Assembly: GCA_022340665.1 (NCBI GenBank)
Contig: JAJDNM010000046.1
Span: 1 to 49,269 of the forward strand
Source of the DNA: Acidobacteriota bacterium
GTDB taxonomy: Bacteria; Acidobacteriota; Thermoanaerobaculia; Thermoanaerobaculales; Sulfomarinibacteraceae
DNA length: 49,269 nucleotides
Direction: 5' to 3'
Part shown: positions 18,183 to 25,815 of the stretch, in pieces
Position numbering within the stretch: the stretch's first letter is position 1
Layout of the letters: every line of letters starts with the position of its first letter
Translations under genes and position numbers: made by a program
The notes under the pieces: generated by a model
What the model saw: only the letters and a program-made list of their open reading frames with translations
What the model was told of the DNA's origin: nothing
Database searches by the model: none

Positions 18183-18290
18183 TATCGATTCTCAATTCTC
18201 GGTTTTCAATTTTGAATTCCCGGTCGTCCACCCCGAGAACGGCACGGGCGGCGGGGAACTGAGGATCGAGAATTCAGAATTGCGAATTGT
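18183..18290. repeat. Heptamer repeat element, GAATTNN type, running into mqnA
   Basis: The left arm (18183-18220), read on the minus strand, gives GAATTCA, AAATTGA, AAACCGA, GAATTGA, GAATCGA. The right arm (18256-18290) on the plus strand gives GAACTGA, GGATCGA, GAATTCA, GAATTGC, GAATTGT. Five units per arm, in opposite orientation, around a GC-rich centre. The right arm overlaps the last codons and stop of mqnA. Confidence 0.8.
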
Positions 18291-19089
18291 CGTAAAGACT
18301 GAGCGGGCGCAGGCGATCCGTTAGACCGAGTTCGTGACAGCGCCGCCAAAAGAGCTCGATCGCCGCGAACTCGCGTGGTCCGAGATCGTATTGGAGGATG
18401 CTGCACAGATACTCGACAGCGAGCTGCTCGGACCAGCCGGACTCCAGTGCATGAGACGCGGCGATCTCGTCGATGCGGCTTCGGTTGCGATCTCGACATC
18501 GGACGAGCACTTCGGGGTGATTTCCGAGGTCGTTGCCGGCGCGGGCGAGCCAACAGGCAAAGACGAACGGCAGCCCGGTGATCTGCTTCCATGCCGCCCC
18601 GAGGTCGAGCTCGAAGGGGTACAGCTCTGGGTTTGGCCGGTTTCGGACCACCTTGTCGCCGATCAACAGGACGGTTTCGGGCGGCGACGCCGAGCCGTTG
18701 ACATCGGTTGATACGAGGGTGTCTACGGACGGAAATCGTTGGTACATCTCATCGAAAACAACCTTCAGCAGGGCAACCGAAGTGTGGCTGTCACCGTCGG
18801 TCTGGACGTGCGCGACCTCGTCCATCGGCACCCGGCTGAAGACCCTGACGGTCAGAGTCGGACCATCGGAGCCGATAGCTCCCGCCGGAACGATCGAGAG
18901 CTCGGTCGGTGAGAGCTGGAAATCGATCACCGGGCAGAGGGCGACTGACGCGCGATCCTCGAGCAGGGTCTCGAGAAGGCGGCTCGGTACGTCGGTAAAG
19001 AGGCGAATCCCGGGCTCTTCGTCAAGACCTTCGATCAACGGCCTCGCATTGAGGAAGCTCACAGCTGCAATCGTGAACCTGGACGGCAC
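18274..19089 (-). CDS. mqnA: Chorismate dehydratase MqnA (futalosine menaquinone pathway)
   Basis: 271 residues from the GTG at 19089; the longer open frame upstream is Arg-rich shadow sequence of the preceding gene. GAGG overlaps the upstream stop at the right distance. The N-terminus FTIAAVSFLNARPLIEGL and the segment LLEDRASVALCPVIDFQLS match MqnA/MqnD-type periplasmic-binding folds, and GDKVVRNRPNPELYPFELDLGAAWKQITGLPFVFACWLAR is the MqnA family core. It would convert chorismate to 3-enolpyruvylbenzoate, the first step toward menaquinone by the futalosine route. No other mqn gene is in the window. The final residues (YDNSQF) and the stop are encoded by a heptamer repeat, so the C-terminus has been extended or replaced by repeat DNA. 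Confidence 0.88.
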   Translation of the reverse strand: MPSRFTIAAVSFLNARPLIEGLDEEPGIRLFTDVPSRLLETLLEDRASVALCPVIDFQLSPTELSIVPAGAIGSDGPTLTVRVFSRVPMDEVAHVQTDGDSHTSVALLKVVFDEMYQRFPSVDTLVSTDVNGSASPPETVLLIGDKVVRNRPNPELYPFELDLGAAWKQITGLPFVFACWLARAGNDLGNHPEVLVRCRDRNRSRIDEIAASHALESGWSEQLAVEYLCSILQYDLGPREFAAIELFWRRCHELGLTDRLRPLSLYDNSQF

Positions 19090-19097
19090 CTGGGACC

Positions 19098-20540
19098 TCA
19101 GCTCCGGGGATCGTGGGGCATGGAGCCGCGCCGGCTCCTCAGATAGGCGAAAGGTGTGGCAAAAAGGAAGTTGGAAACCCTCGACGTGTAGACGTCGGCC
19201 GAACCTTCGATCTGGCGCGAAAGGTGGCTCTTGTCGTTGCCGGCGCGCAAGAGGCCGCCCCAGCTCGGGTTCTCGAGCTCGGCCGCCTCGCGCGCGAGCG
19301 GCGCGATGCGTTCGTCGAGTTCTAGAGTTGCGGCCCGCAGGCGGGCGATTTCGGCTTCGAGCTCTTTGGCGGATGCCTCCGGCTGCTCTCCATAACCCTG
19401 GTTGAGGCGCTGCAACGCGAGCCGGCACCGGCTATGGGCGGTTTCGAGATCGACCTTGGCCGCCATCATGACAACCAGCTCCTTTTCGGTGTCGCGGAAG
19501 CCTTCCACTGCAGCCAGCTCCTCCTCGAGCTCACGCAGGATCAGGGCGGTGCGCCAGCGAAGCCTCGATTTTGACATCTTGACATCGGCGAAAATGTGGT
19601 CGCCGACATAGAGGATGGCCGCGCCTGAAAGCCCCAGGTATTCTTCGACCTTGGTCGCATCGCCGCCGAGATAGGCACCCGGGCCGGGAATCGGTCCGGC
19701 CACCGGCTGGAGCAATCCTGCCTCCTCGTCAGCGATCGAGAAGAGAGGAAGGTTGTAGCTGAAGAACCCCGGCTTGCGTGCGCCGACGATGACCAGCTCG
19801 AAGAGATCCCGCCAGGTGTAATCAGGTTTCAGAAATCGATCATAGGCGTAGGACATGATCCTCTCGGCGTAGGGCCACTCCGAGTTCGAGATCAACATCA
19901 AGCGTTTGCCGGCCTTGACCTGATCGAGCAGCGCTATCGGTGCTTGCGGGTCGAGGAGGATGTACGGCTCGGGGTCGGCCATGATGTCGGCCTTGAGTGA
20001 ACCCTCGATGTGAGTCATGTCGAGCCGTGAGGAAACCTCACGGTAGAGGTCCTCGTAGCCGTGAACGTCCGGCAGCAATCGTTCGTCGTAGAGATCAACC
20101 AGCTGAGCGTAGAAGCAGCTCGCAGAGAGCGAAAAGAGGGTGTTGAGAAAGACGAAACGCGGTTCCGAGAGATCGACCGGAGTGTGGCGGTAAACGGCCC
20201 GTTGTTGGTCGAAGCTCATCGAGTGGGTGCCGTGCGCGGCGCGCATGACATAGCCGAAGCGATTGGCCTTGACGATATTGCCGAGTTCGGTGTCGATGAC
20301 GAGGCCGCGGATGACCAGATGAGGGTCGAATTTCAAGTCTTCGATAGGCCACCCATCCTCGACAAACAACTCCTTGAGCCGGTCGTAGACGCGCTGTTCC
20401 CAGACCTCGGCGTGGTAGTGAACCAGCGTGTAGTCCATGTCGTAGCCGATGGCCCCGATAGTGCGCAGATTGAGCGTACGGTTGGAGTAGATTTGCCGTC
20501 CCGGCGGCACTCGTTCGAGACCCATTGTCGATTCCATCAT
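19098..20540 (-). CDS. HAD-family 5'-nucleotidase (IMP/GMP-specific, cN-II-like)
   Basis: 480 residues from the ATG at 20540; ATGs at 20537 and 20525 are alternatives and no strong ribosome site decides. IGAIGYDMDYTLVHY near the N-terminus holds the HAD nucleophile motif DxDxT. LMLISNSEWPYAERIMSYAYD is motif II, and AAILYVGDHIFADVKMSKSRLRWRTALILRELE is motif IV, both as in the PF05761 purine 5'-nucleotidases. It probably removes phosphate from IMP or GMP in the cytoplasm. The stop lies 8 bp before the mqnA start, so they form an operon. The hpt gene for the opposite purine salvage step is upstream on the same strand, separated by a long repeat-rich stretch. Confidence 0.88.
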   Translation of the reverse strand: MMESTMGLERVPPGRQIYSNRTLNLRTIGAIGYDMDYTLVHYHAEVWEQRVYDRLKELFVEDGWPIEDLKFDPHLVIRGLVIDTELGNIVKANRFGYVMRAAHGTHSMSFDQQRAVYRHTPVDLSEPRFVFLNTLFSLSASCFYAQLVDLYDERLLPDVHGYEDLYREVSSRLDMTHIEGSLKADIMADPEPYILLDPQAPIALLDQVKAGKRLMLISNSEWPYAERIMSYAYDRFLKPDYTWRDLFELVIVGARKPGFFSYNLPLFSIADEEAGLLQPVAGPIPGPGAYLGGDATKVEEYLGLSGAAILYVGDHIFADVKMSKSRLRWRTALILRELEEELAAVEGFRDTEKELVVMMAAKVDLETAHSRCRLALQRLNQGYGEQPEASAKELEAEIARLRAATLELDERIAPLAREAAELENPSWGGLLRAGNDKSHLSRQIEGSADVYTSRVSNFLFATPFAYLRSRRGSMPHDPRS

Positions 20541-20717
20541 TACGCAGAGTCTAGCAGCGTTCTGCATCTCCGCTTGAACTTGTTCCCGGCGGCCCGCCCG
20601 ATGCGACCCTGTGTGGTGTTCGCGCCGATTCCGGACCTGAGGCCGCGTTTCGCTCATCGGCTTCGTCGGGATGATCACGACGATGCGGGTTGATCGTTGC
20701 TTTGAACGGGACATCAG

Positions 20718-20897
20718 GTCGCACGGTTTTGGGCAACATCGTCACGAAGAGCGCGAGGCGGTGCCAGATGCCGGTTTCGCCGCCGGCCCGCGGCCGGAGG
20801 CGTAGTGGAGCTACGTTGAGGACCGCGGGACAAGGCGGGGACGGCAGATGGCGCCGTATCGTGTTCTGCAATAGATGTTCGCCCAAAACCGTGTGAC
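20718..20897. repeat. Long imperfect foldback element (about 180 bp)
   Basis: Outer arms GTCGCACGGTTTTGGGCAAC... (20719-20740) and its near-complement ending at about 20896 agree over 22-23 bp except one mismatch and one extra base. Inward, 20770-20793 and 20823-20845 can also pair, CCGCGG occurs on both sides, and the centre is the small hairpin CGTAG-TGGAG-CTACG (20801-20815). So almost the whole element can fold into one long hairpin. It could be a structured RNA or a short non-autonomous mobile element. Strand and function are unknown. Confidence 0.7.
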
Positions 20898-20901
20898 CAA
20901 C

Positions 20902-20928
20902 AAAAAAGCAAGCCCGCGAACGGGCTTG
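20902..20928 (-). terminator. Rho-independent terminator downstream of hpt
   Basis: Stem CAAGCCCG (20909-20916) / CGGGCTTG (20921-20928), loop CGAA; on the minus strand it is followed, one base on, by TTTTTT (20902-20907). It is about 190 bp beyond the hpt stop, with a repeat array in between. Confidence 0.8.
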
Positions 20929-21004
20929 TAAAGGAGGAGATTGTCCGGTGCGTCCAATAACATCGTAGGTTCCGTCGCACCTCGAGGCCGTGAGCATGGT
21001 CACA

Positions 21005-21022
21005 CCCGTCCCCTCCCCACCC
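21005..21022 (-). other. G-quadruplex-pattern motif downstream of hpt
   Basis: C tracts at 21005-21007, 21010-21013, 21015-21018 and 21020-21022, giving four G3-4 tracts with loops of 1-2 nt on the minus strand, within the presumed 3' untranslated part of the hpt transcript. Confidence 0.55.
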
Positions 21023-21066
21023 GAAGATTTCACCCACCTGGTACCTTCCCCCCTGTCGCGGTCGGG

Positions 21067-21101
21067 ATTCCGAATTCAGAATTCCTCATTCCGAATTCGG
21101 T
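21067..21101. repeat. Heptamer repeat array, ATTCNNN type
   Basis: Five exact-period 7-bp units: ATTCCGA, ATTCAGA, ATTCCTC, ATTCCGA, ATTCGGT, ending 15 bp before the hpt stop codon. It is followed by a G-rich run (21100-21115). A 17-bp stretch (TCCGAATTCAGAATTCC) is shared exactly with the array at 47168-47202. Confidence 0.8.
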
Positions 21102-21116
21102 GGGTGGTTGGGGGGA

Positions 21117-21650
21117 TTATTCCTCCGGCTTCACCACGCCGATATATGGCAGCGTCCGGTACTTCTCCGCCCAGTCGAGACCGCAGCCGACGACCCACTC
21201 GTCGGGGATCTCGAAGCCGAGGTAATCAATCTGCGCGTAGACCTCGCGACGGTCGGGCTTGTGCACCAGAACGCAGGTCTTGAGCGATGCGGGTTGGCGC
21301 GCGGCCAGAGTGCGGACGAGATAGGCGAGGGTGTAACCGGTATCGACAATATCTTCGACGATGAGAACGTGCTGGCCGGCGATATTCCTCCGGAGATCCA
21401 TGATCATGCGGACCGCCCCGTCGGTCTCCGTGTGGTCGCCGTAGGTCGAAAGGGCCATGAAATCGACGCTTCTCGGGATCGTCAGATGGCGGGCCAGGTC
21501 GGCGAGAAAAATGAACGACCCTTTGAGGACCCCGACCAGAATCAGGTCATCCACGTCTCGATAGTCAGCCGAAATCCGCCGCGCGAGCTCTTCGACCTTC
21601 TGGTGGATTTCATCCTCGCTAATGAGGACTTCAGGCATTTCTTCGGGCAT
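21117..21650 (-). CDS. hpt: Hypoxanthine phosphoribosyltransferase
   Basis: 177 residues from the ATG at 21650, preceded by AAAAGGGG at 6-7 bp; a longer open frame crosses a repeat and is rejected. VLIVEDIVDTGYTLAYLV is the PRPP-binding motif of type I phosphoribosyltransferases, and DLILVGVLKGSFIFLADLARHL plus VDFMALSTYGDHTETDGAVRM match bacterial Hpt. DEWVVGCGLDWAEKYRTLPYIGVV near the end holds the purine-binding loop. It salvages hypoxanthine or guanine into IMP or GMP. Length is normal. Both flanks are repeat elements with C/G tracts; the upstream one would be part of its leader. Confidence 0.95.
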   Translation of the reverse strand: MPEEMPEVLISEDEIHQKVEELARRISADYRDVDDLILVGVLKGSFIFLADLARHLTIPRSVDFMALSTYGDHTETDGAVRMIMDLRRNIAGQHVLIVEDIVDTGYTLAYLVRTLAARQPASLKTCVLVHKPDRREVYAQIDYLGFEIPDEWVVGCGLDWAEKYRTLPYIGVVKPEE

Positions 21651-21716
21651 CGCATCCCCTTTTCTCGACGGCTGGAAGAAGCCTAGCGCGATCGGGTATC
21701 CAGGTCCACTCGCCTG

Positions 21717-21913
21717 CCACCCACCCATTTCGGATTTCGGATTTCGAATTTTCCGCCCACCCACCCCTCGACAATTCAACTCAACCATTCAGCGATTCGT
21801 TGAATCAAACATCCAACATCCAACATCGAGTATCCAGCATCCAGCATCCAGCATCCAGCATCGAGCATCCAGCATCGAGCATCCAGCATCCAGCATCTGT
21901 CTGGGCGGGTGGG
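21717..21913. repeat. Composite repeat element: ATTTCGG units, C tracts and a 13-unit ATCNAGN array
   Basis: From left: C tracts (21717-21726), four units ATTTCGG, ATTTCGG, ATTTCGA, ATTTTCC (21727-21754), C tracts CCC A CCC A CCCC (21756-21767), a short palindromic AATTCAA/TTGAATC part, then thirteen 7-bp units (21810-21900: two CATCCAA, then CATCGAG, TATCCAG, mainly CATCCAG) and GGGCGGGTGGG (21903-21913). It fills the divergent gap between hpt and the ABC exporter pair, so promoters of both must lie in or beside it. Confidence 0.85.
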
Positions 21914-21938
21914 AGGAAACATGCGAGGATAGACGACG

Positions 21939-23744
21939 GTGAAACGGAGCTTGGTGTTGAGCGAAGTTGTAACAGAGAATCCTGAAAAGACCGAAAGGCC
22001 GGTGATGCGGCTCCTGCGGGAGTATGCCTGGCCCTACAGGTGGAGCTACCTCGCGGGCGCCATTTTTCTGTGGATCACCAATTACCTGGCGGTCAGTATT
22101 CCAGGACAGATCGGCCACGCGATCGATGCCCTTCGCGCGGAGCAACCTATGGCCCGCTACATCGTGGCTATCGCGCTCATGGGCGTGGCGGTGATCGTGG
22201 TCCGGAGCCTGTCGAGAGTTCTCATCTTCAATCCCGGGCGCCACATCGAGTACAACCTGCGGAAAGATCTTTTCGCCCATCTCTTGAGGCTGCAGCCGTC
22301 ATTTTACGCGACCCAGAAGAGGGGGGATATCGTCAGCCGGGCCGCCAACGACATCAGCTGGGTTCGTACGCTGGTCGGGTTCGGTGGGTTGCAGGTGATC
22401 AACGTGACCCTCGCTGTAGCCCTCACCGGGTGGAAGATGATGTCGCTGTCGCCGAGGCTCACATTTGTGGTTCTGGTGCCGATCGCTCTCGGCGCTGGTC
22501 TCGTTCAGTGGGGCATCCGACGCCTCTTCCTGCTTGCGCGTAGGAGCCAGGAACAGCTCGGCGAGATCTCCGAACACGTTCTCGGCAGCTTGCAGGGCAT
22601 GGCGGCGATCCAGGGTTTCGTGGCAGAGGAGTCGTTCATCGAGCGTTTCGAGACGAGAAACATCGCGTGGCTCAGCACCGGAATGCGCCTTGCCCTTATT
22701 CGCTCGATCGCTCTACCACTGCTCGTCCTCTCGGGCGGCGTGGCCATGTTCGCCCTGATCGCAGTGGGTGGAAGGATGGCTCTCTCCGGCACCCTGACCG
22801 TCGGAGAGCTCGCTGCCTTCACCGCGCTGTTGACCGTCTTTCTGCCTCCCCTTCGATCGATGGGGTGGATGATGTCGGTGATCCAGCGGGGGAGGGCCGC
22901 TCTCGAACGGATTTTCGAGCTCATGGATGCACCAATCGAGCGACCAGAGGGCTCAACCGGTGTGATTCTGGACGCAGGACGCGGCCCGAGGATCGATATT
23001 CGAGATCTCCATTTTGCCTACCCGGACGAACCGGGACGCGAGGTGCTCAGCGGCCTGACCGCGACCATCCCGGCTGGTGGCGTAGTCGGACTCTTCGGGC
23101 GGACCGGAAGCGGCAAGAGCACACTGTTGCATCTTCTCATCCGGCTCTACAATCCGCCGGCAGATTCAGTCTACGTCGATGACGTCGATATTCTGACGCT
23201 CGATCTCGAGAGCTGGCGCCAGCGGCTGACGGTCGTACCTCAGCGACCGTTCCTCTTTTCCGACGCGATTTCCGCCAACGTCTCTCTCGAAGAGAAGCCG
23301 AATGTATCGCGGATTCGGGACGCGGTTGACATGGCGGCGCTGGGTGCCGATCTCGAGGCCCTCCCGGACGGCCTTCAAACAGTGGTCGGTGAGCGCGGTA
23401 TCATGCTTTCCGGTGGTCAGCGACAGCGGGTCGCGCTTGCCCGAGGCCTCTACCGGAGTGGTGATGTGTTGATCCTGGACGACGTGCTGTCGGCAGTCGA
23501 TCACCAGACGGAATCGCAGCTGGTGGATACGGTCGCTCACCTCGCGCGCCGACCGGAAGCACCAACGGTCCTGATCTCGAGCCACCGTCTCTCGGCCCTG
23601 CGACATTGCGACACGGTGTTGGTGCTCGACAGCGGCAGGTTGGTCGATGAAGGCCCGCACAGCGAGCTGATACGAAGGCCGGGGGTTTACCGGGATACCT
23701 GGCTCGTGCAGAGCCAGAGTGCGGCGGACGAGGTGGCGTCGTGA
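21939..23744 (+). CDS. ABC exporter half-transporter, non-canonical Walker B subunit (MdlA-like)
   Basis: 601 residues from a GTG at 21939. Six membrane segments (about 30-320) are followed by a nucleotide-binding domain: Walker A GLFGRTGSGKST at about 385, signature LSGGQRQRVALARGL at about 490, Walker B VLILDDVLSAVD at about 510, and the H-loop SSHRLSAL. The catalytic Glu after Walker B is Asp here, as in the degenerate half of heterodimeric type IV exporters such as TM287/288 or MdlA. The next gene starts inside its stop (GTGA overlap) and supplies the other half. Likely exports lipids or drugs; the cargo cannot be told. Upstream is a repeat element. Confidence 0.9.
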   Translation: MKRSLVLSEVVTENPEKTERPVMRLLREYAWPYRWSYLAGAIFLWITNYLAVSIPGQIGHAIDALRAEQPMARYIVAIALMGVAVIVVRSLSRVLIFNPGRHIEYNLRKDLFAHLLRLQPSFYATQKRGDIVSRAANDISWVRTLVGFGGLQVINVTLAVALTGWKMMSLSPRLTFVVLVPIALGAGLVQWGIRRLFLLARRSQEQLGEISEHVLGSLQGMAAIQGFVAEESFIERFETRNIAWLSTGMRLALIRSIALPLLVLSGGVAMFALIAVGGRMALSGTLTVGELAAFTALLTVFLPPLRSMGWMMSVIQRGRAALERIFELMDAPIERPEGSTGVILDAGRGPRIDIRDLHFAYPDEPGREVLSGLTATIPAGGVVGLFGRTGSGKSTLLHLLIRLYNPPADSVYVDDVDILTLDLESWRQRLTVVPQRPFLFSDAISANVSLEEKPNVSRIRDAVDMAALGADLEALPDGLQTVVGERGIMLSGGQRQRVALARGLYRSGDVLILDDVLSAVDHQTESQLVDTVAHLARRPEAPTVLISSHRLSALRHCDTVLVLDSGRLVDEGPHSELIRRPGVYRDTWLVQSQSAADEVAS

Positions 23745-25495
23745 GGGATCGCTCGATGCTGCGCCACCTGTGGCCGTTTCTCAGGCCCGATTCATGGGCC
23801 TTCGCTCTCGCTCTGATTCTGACGCCGGTCACCGCGGGCCTCAGCCTGGTTCAGCCTTGGATCCTGAAGAAGGTCATCGACGACCACATCGTGGCGGGGG
23901 TGAGCGAGGGATTGATGACCCTCGCGCTGCTCTATCTCGGTGCGGTTGGCGTCGCGTATGTGCTCGAGGGTGGATACGTGATGTCACTCGCGTGGGGTGG
24001 CCAGCGCACCATCGTGCGGCTGCGCTCGGGTGTCTATCGGAAGCTTCTGAGTCTGCGTCAGAGCTATCTCGACCGGCAGCCCGCAGGTCGCCTGTTGACC
24101 CGGGCGACCTCGGATATCGACGCCCTCGGAGAAGCGTTCTCTTCCGGCCTTATCAACATCGTTCTCGACCTCCTGATGATCACCGGCACCCTGATTGCAA
24201 TGTTCCTGCTCGATTGGAAGCTGACCCTCGTCTTGATGCTGTTGGCGCCGCCGATTCTCGCCGTACTCGAGATCATTCGTCGCCGCCTCAGGGTTCTCTT
24301 TCTGGAGGTGCGAGAGGCGTTGGCGTCGGTCAATGCCTTTCTCGCCGAAAGGGTGGACGGCGTCGAGGTTGTCCAGCTCTTTGGCAACGAGGACCATTCG
24401 GAGCGCCTGTTCGACCTCAGGAACGATCGATTCCGTCGCGCTACGACACGCTCGAATGTTTACGACTCGTTCATGTACGCGCTGGTCGACGGCACTGCAG
24501 CCATCTGCGTGGCAGTGATGCTGTGGTACGGGTCTGGGTTGGCCACTCAAATGGGATTTCCCCTGCCGCTGAGCGAGCCGGTCAGCGCGGGCGTGCTGGT
24601 TGCCTTCATCGAGTACCTGGACCGCCTCTTCCGGCCGCTCCGGGAGCTCTCGTCTCGGGTCGCGGTGCTGCAACGGGGCGCAGCCGCACTCGAGAAGGTC
24701 CTCGGTCTTCTCGACGTCACGGAAACCGTGTCCGAAGACGGAGTCAGCCACCCGGAGGTCGCGGGCGAGATCAAGATGCGTGAGGTGTTCTTCAGATACA
24801 GGCCAGACACCGAGGACGTCCTGAGCGGAATCGACCTGGACGTGAATCCCGGTGAAGTGGTAGCGGTGGTCGGTTCGACCGGTTCTGGCAAAACCACGCT
24901 GACCCGAATCCTCGACACTTCGTACACGGGCTATAGGGGGAGCATCACGCTTGACGGGAAGGAGCTGTCGGGCCTGCGATCGAAAGACGTGCGTCGCCGG
25001 ATCGCGGGTGTGCGGCAGGATCCGCAGCTGTTTTCGGAGACGGTGCGCTTCAACATCGATCTGGGGAACGAAAACATCGATGCAGCCGAGACCGAGGCTG
25101 CGGCGGAGCTGGTCCATGCCGATCGGGTGATCGATCGCGTCGGGTGGGACCATGTGCTGCGTGAACGAGGTGCCGATCTGTCGGTGGGGGAAGGGCAACT
25201 GCTGACCTTCGCGCGCGCGATGGCGCACGATCTTTCGGTGGTTGTGCTCGACGAAGCCACTGCGTCCGTTGACTCGATCACGGAGCAGCTGATTCAGGAT
25301 GCGATTGCCAAGATCTTCGAGCGCAAGACGGTGCTCGTGATCGCACACCGGCTTTCGACGGTGGAGCGTGCCGACCGGATCGTGATGATGGACCATGGGC
25401 GTATCGTCGAGCAGGGCACCCACCACGAGCTGCTCGCTGCCGGCGGCGCCTACGCCAAGCTCGTCCGTGCCGGCGAAGACCTCCTGGTCGCGTGA
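23741..25495 (+). CDS. ABC exporter half-transporter, catalytic subunit (MdlB-like)
   Basis: 584 residues from the GTG at 23741, overlapping the previous stop by 4 bp; an ATG at 23756 is an alternative. Six membrane segments, then Walker A VVGSTGSGKTTL at about 376, signature region LSVGEGQLLTFARAM at about 479, Walker B VVVLDEATASVDS at about 501 and H-loop IAHRLSTVERAD. Walker B has the catalytic Glu, but the signature is LSVGE rather than LSGGQ. Combined with the Asp in the partner, the two deviations fall in the same composite ATP site, as expected for a heterodimeric exporter with one degenerate site. Its stop directly abuts the C-tract edge of the next repeat element. Confidence 0.92.
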   Translation: MRDRSMLRHLWPFLRPDSWAFALALILTPVTAGLSLVQPWILKKVIDDHIVAGVSEGLMTLALLYLGAVGVAYVLEGGYVMSLAWGGQRTIVRLRSGVYRKLLSLRQSYLDRQPAGRLLTRATSDIDALGEAFSSGLINIVLDLLMITGTLIAMFLLDWKLTLVLMLLAPPILAVLEIIRRRLRVLFLEVREALASVNAFLAERVDGVEVVQLFGNEDHSERLFDLRNDRFRRATTRSNVYDSFMYALVDGTAAICVAVMLWYGSGLATQMGFPLPLSEPVSAGVLVAFIEYLDRLFRPLRELSSRVAVLQRGAAALEKVLGLLDVTETVSEDGVSHPEVAGEIKMREVFFRYRPDTEDVLSGIDLDVNPGEVVAVVGSTGSGKTTLTRILDTSYTGYRGSITLDGKELSGLRSKDVRRRIAGVRQDPQLFSETVRFNIDLGNENIDAAETEAAAELVHADRVIDRVGWDHVLRERGADLSVGEGQLLTFARAMAHDLSVVVLDEATASVDSITEQLIQDAIAKIFERKTVLVIAHRLSTVERADRIVMMDHGRIVEQGTHHELLAAGGAYAKLVRAGEDLLVA

Positions 25496-25668
25496 CCCGC
25501 CCACCCGCCCGATACTCGATGCTGGATGTTGGATCCTGGTCTCACCCAACCAGCCCTTGGCACTCATGAATCAGGATTCAACCGTTTGTAGAATCCAAAA
25601 ATCCAACATCAAGCATCAAGCATCAAGCATCGAGTATCGAGTATCCGAGGTATGTGTGGGTGGGCGGG
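25496..25668. repeat. Heptamer foldback element with complementary G/C-tract ends
   Basis: The clearest copy. Outer ends are CCCGCCCACCC (25496-25506, extended by GCCC to 25510) and the exact complement GGGTGGGCGGG (25658-25668). Inside, the left arm (25511-25539) read on the minus strand gives GATCCAA, CATCCAG, CATCGAG, TATC; the right arm (25592-25649) gives AATCCAA, CATCAAG three times, CATCGAG, TATCGAG, TATCCGA. The loop of about 50 bp is unique. The left end, four C3 tracts with 1-nt loops, fits a G-quadruplex on the minus strand. Confidence 0.88.
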
Positions 25669-25815
25669 AAATCCCAAATCCGCATTACGTGGGTGGGTGA
25701 GTTACCATGGTGCCCCGCTTCTTGCGAGGTGACAGATATGGCGTCTCAAATGAGTCGAGATCCTGCGCGGGCCCCGGACCGGGTGGACGTGCGTGCAGTG
25801 AGGAAGGAGGATGCG
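25669..25815. other. Leader region of the PhoD-like gene
   Basis: About 150 bp between the repeat element and the phosphatase start. It contains another GTGGGTGGG (25689-25697). The frame of the phosphatase is open through it, but no upstream start has a ribosome site. Confidence 0.4.

Larger units (their letters stand above)
20541..21116. other. Gene-free region between hpt and the 5'-nucleotidase gene
   Basis: 576 bp with no gene I can support. It holds, in order on the plus strand, GC-rich spacer, a foldback of about 180 bp, a terminator-like hairpin, a C-tract motif and an ATTCNNN heptamer array. An open frame on the minus strand (20551-21033) is made largely of the foldback and has no protein character. 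Confidence 0.6.

Noticed and set aside
20551-21033. 160-codon minus-strand open frame over the foldback
   Set aside because: Most of it is the imperfect palindrome; no ribosome site and no domain.
21810-21900. CRISPR array
   Set aside because: Units are 7 bp with no spacers between them and no cas gene in the window.
23984-25567. 527-codon open frame antisense to the ABC exporter gene
   Set aside because: Opposite strand of a well-supported gene with all ABC motifs; the antisense product has no family character and starts in a repeat.
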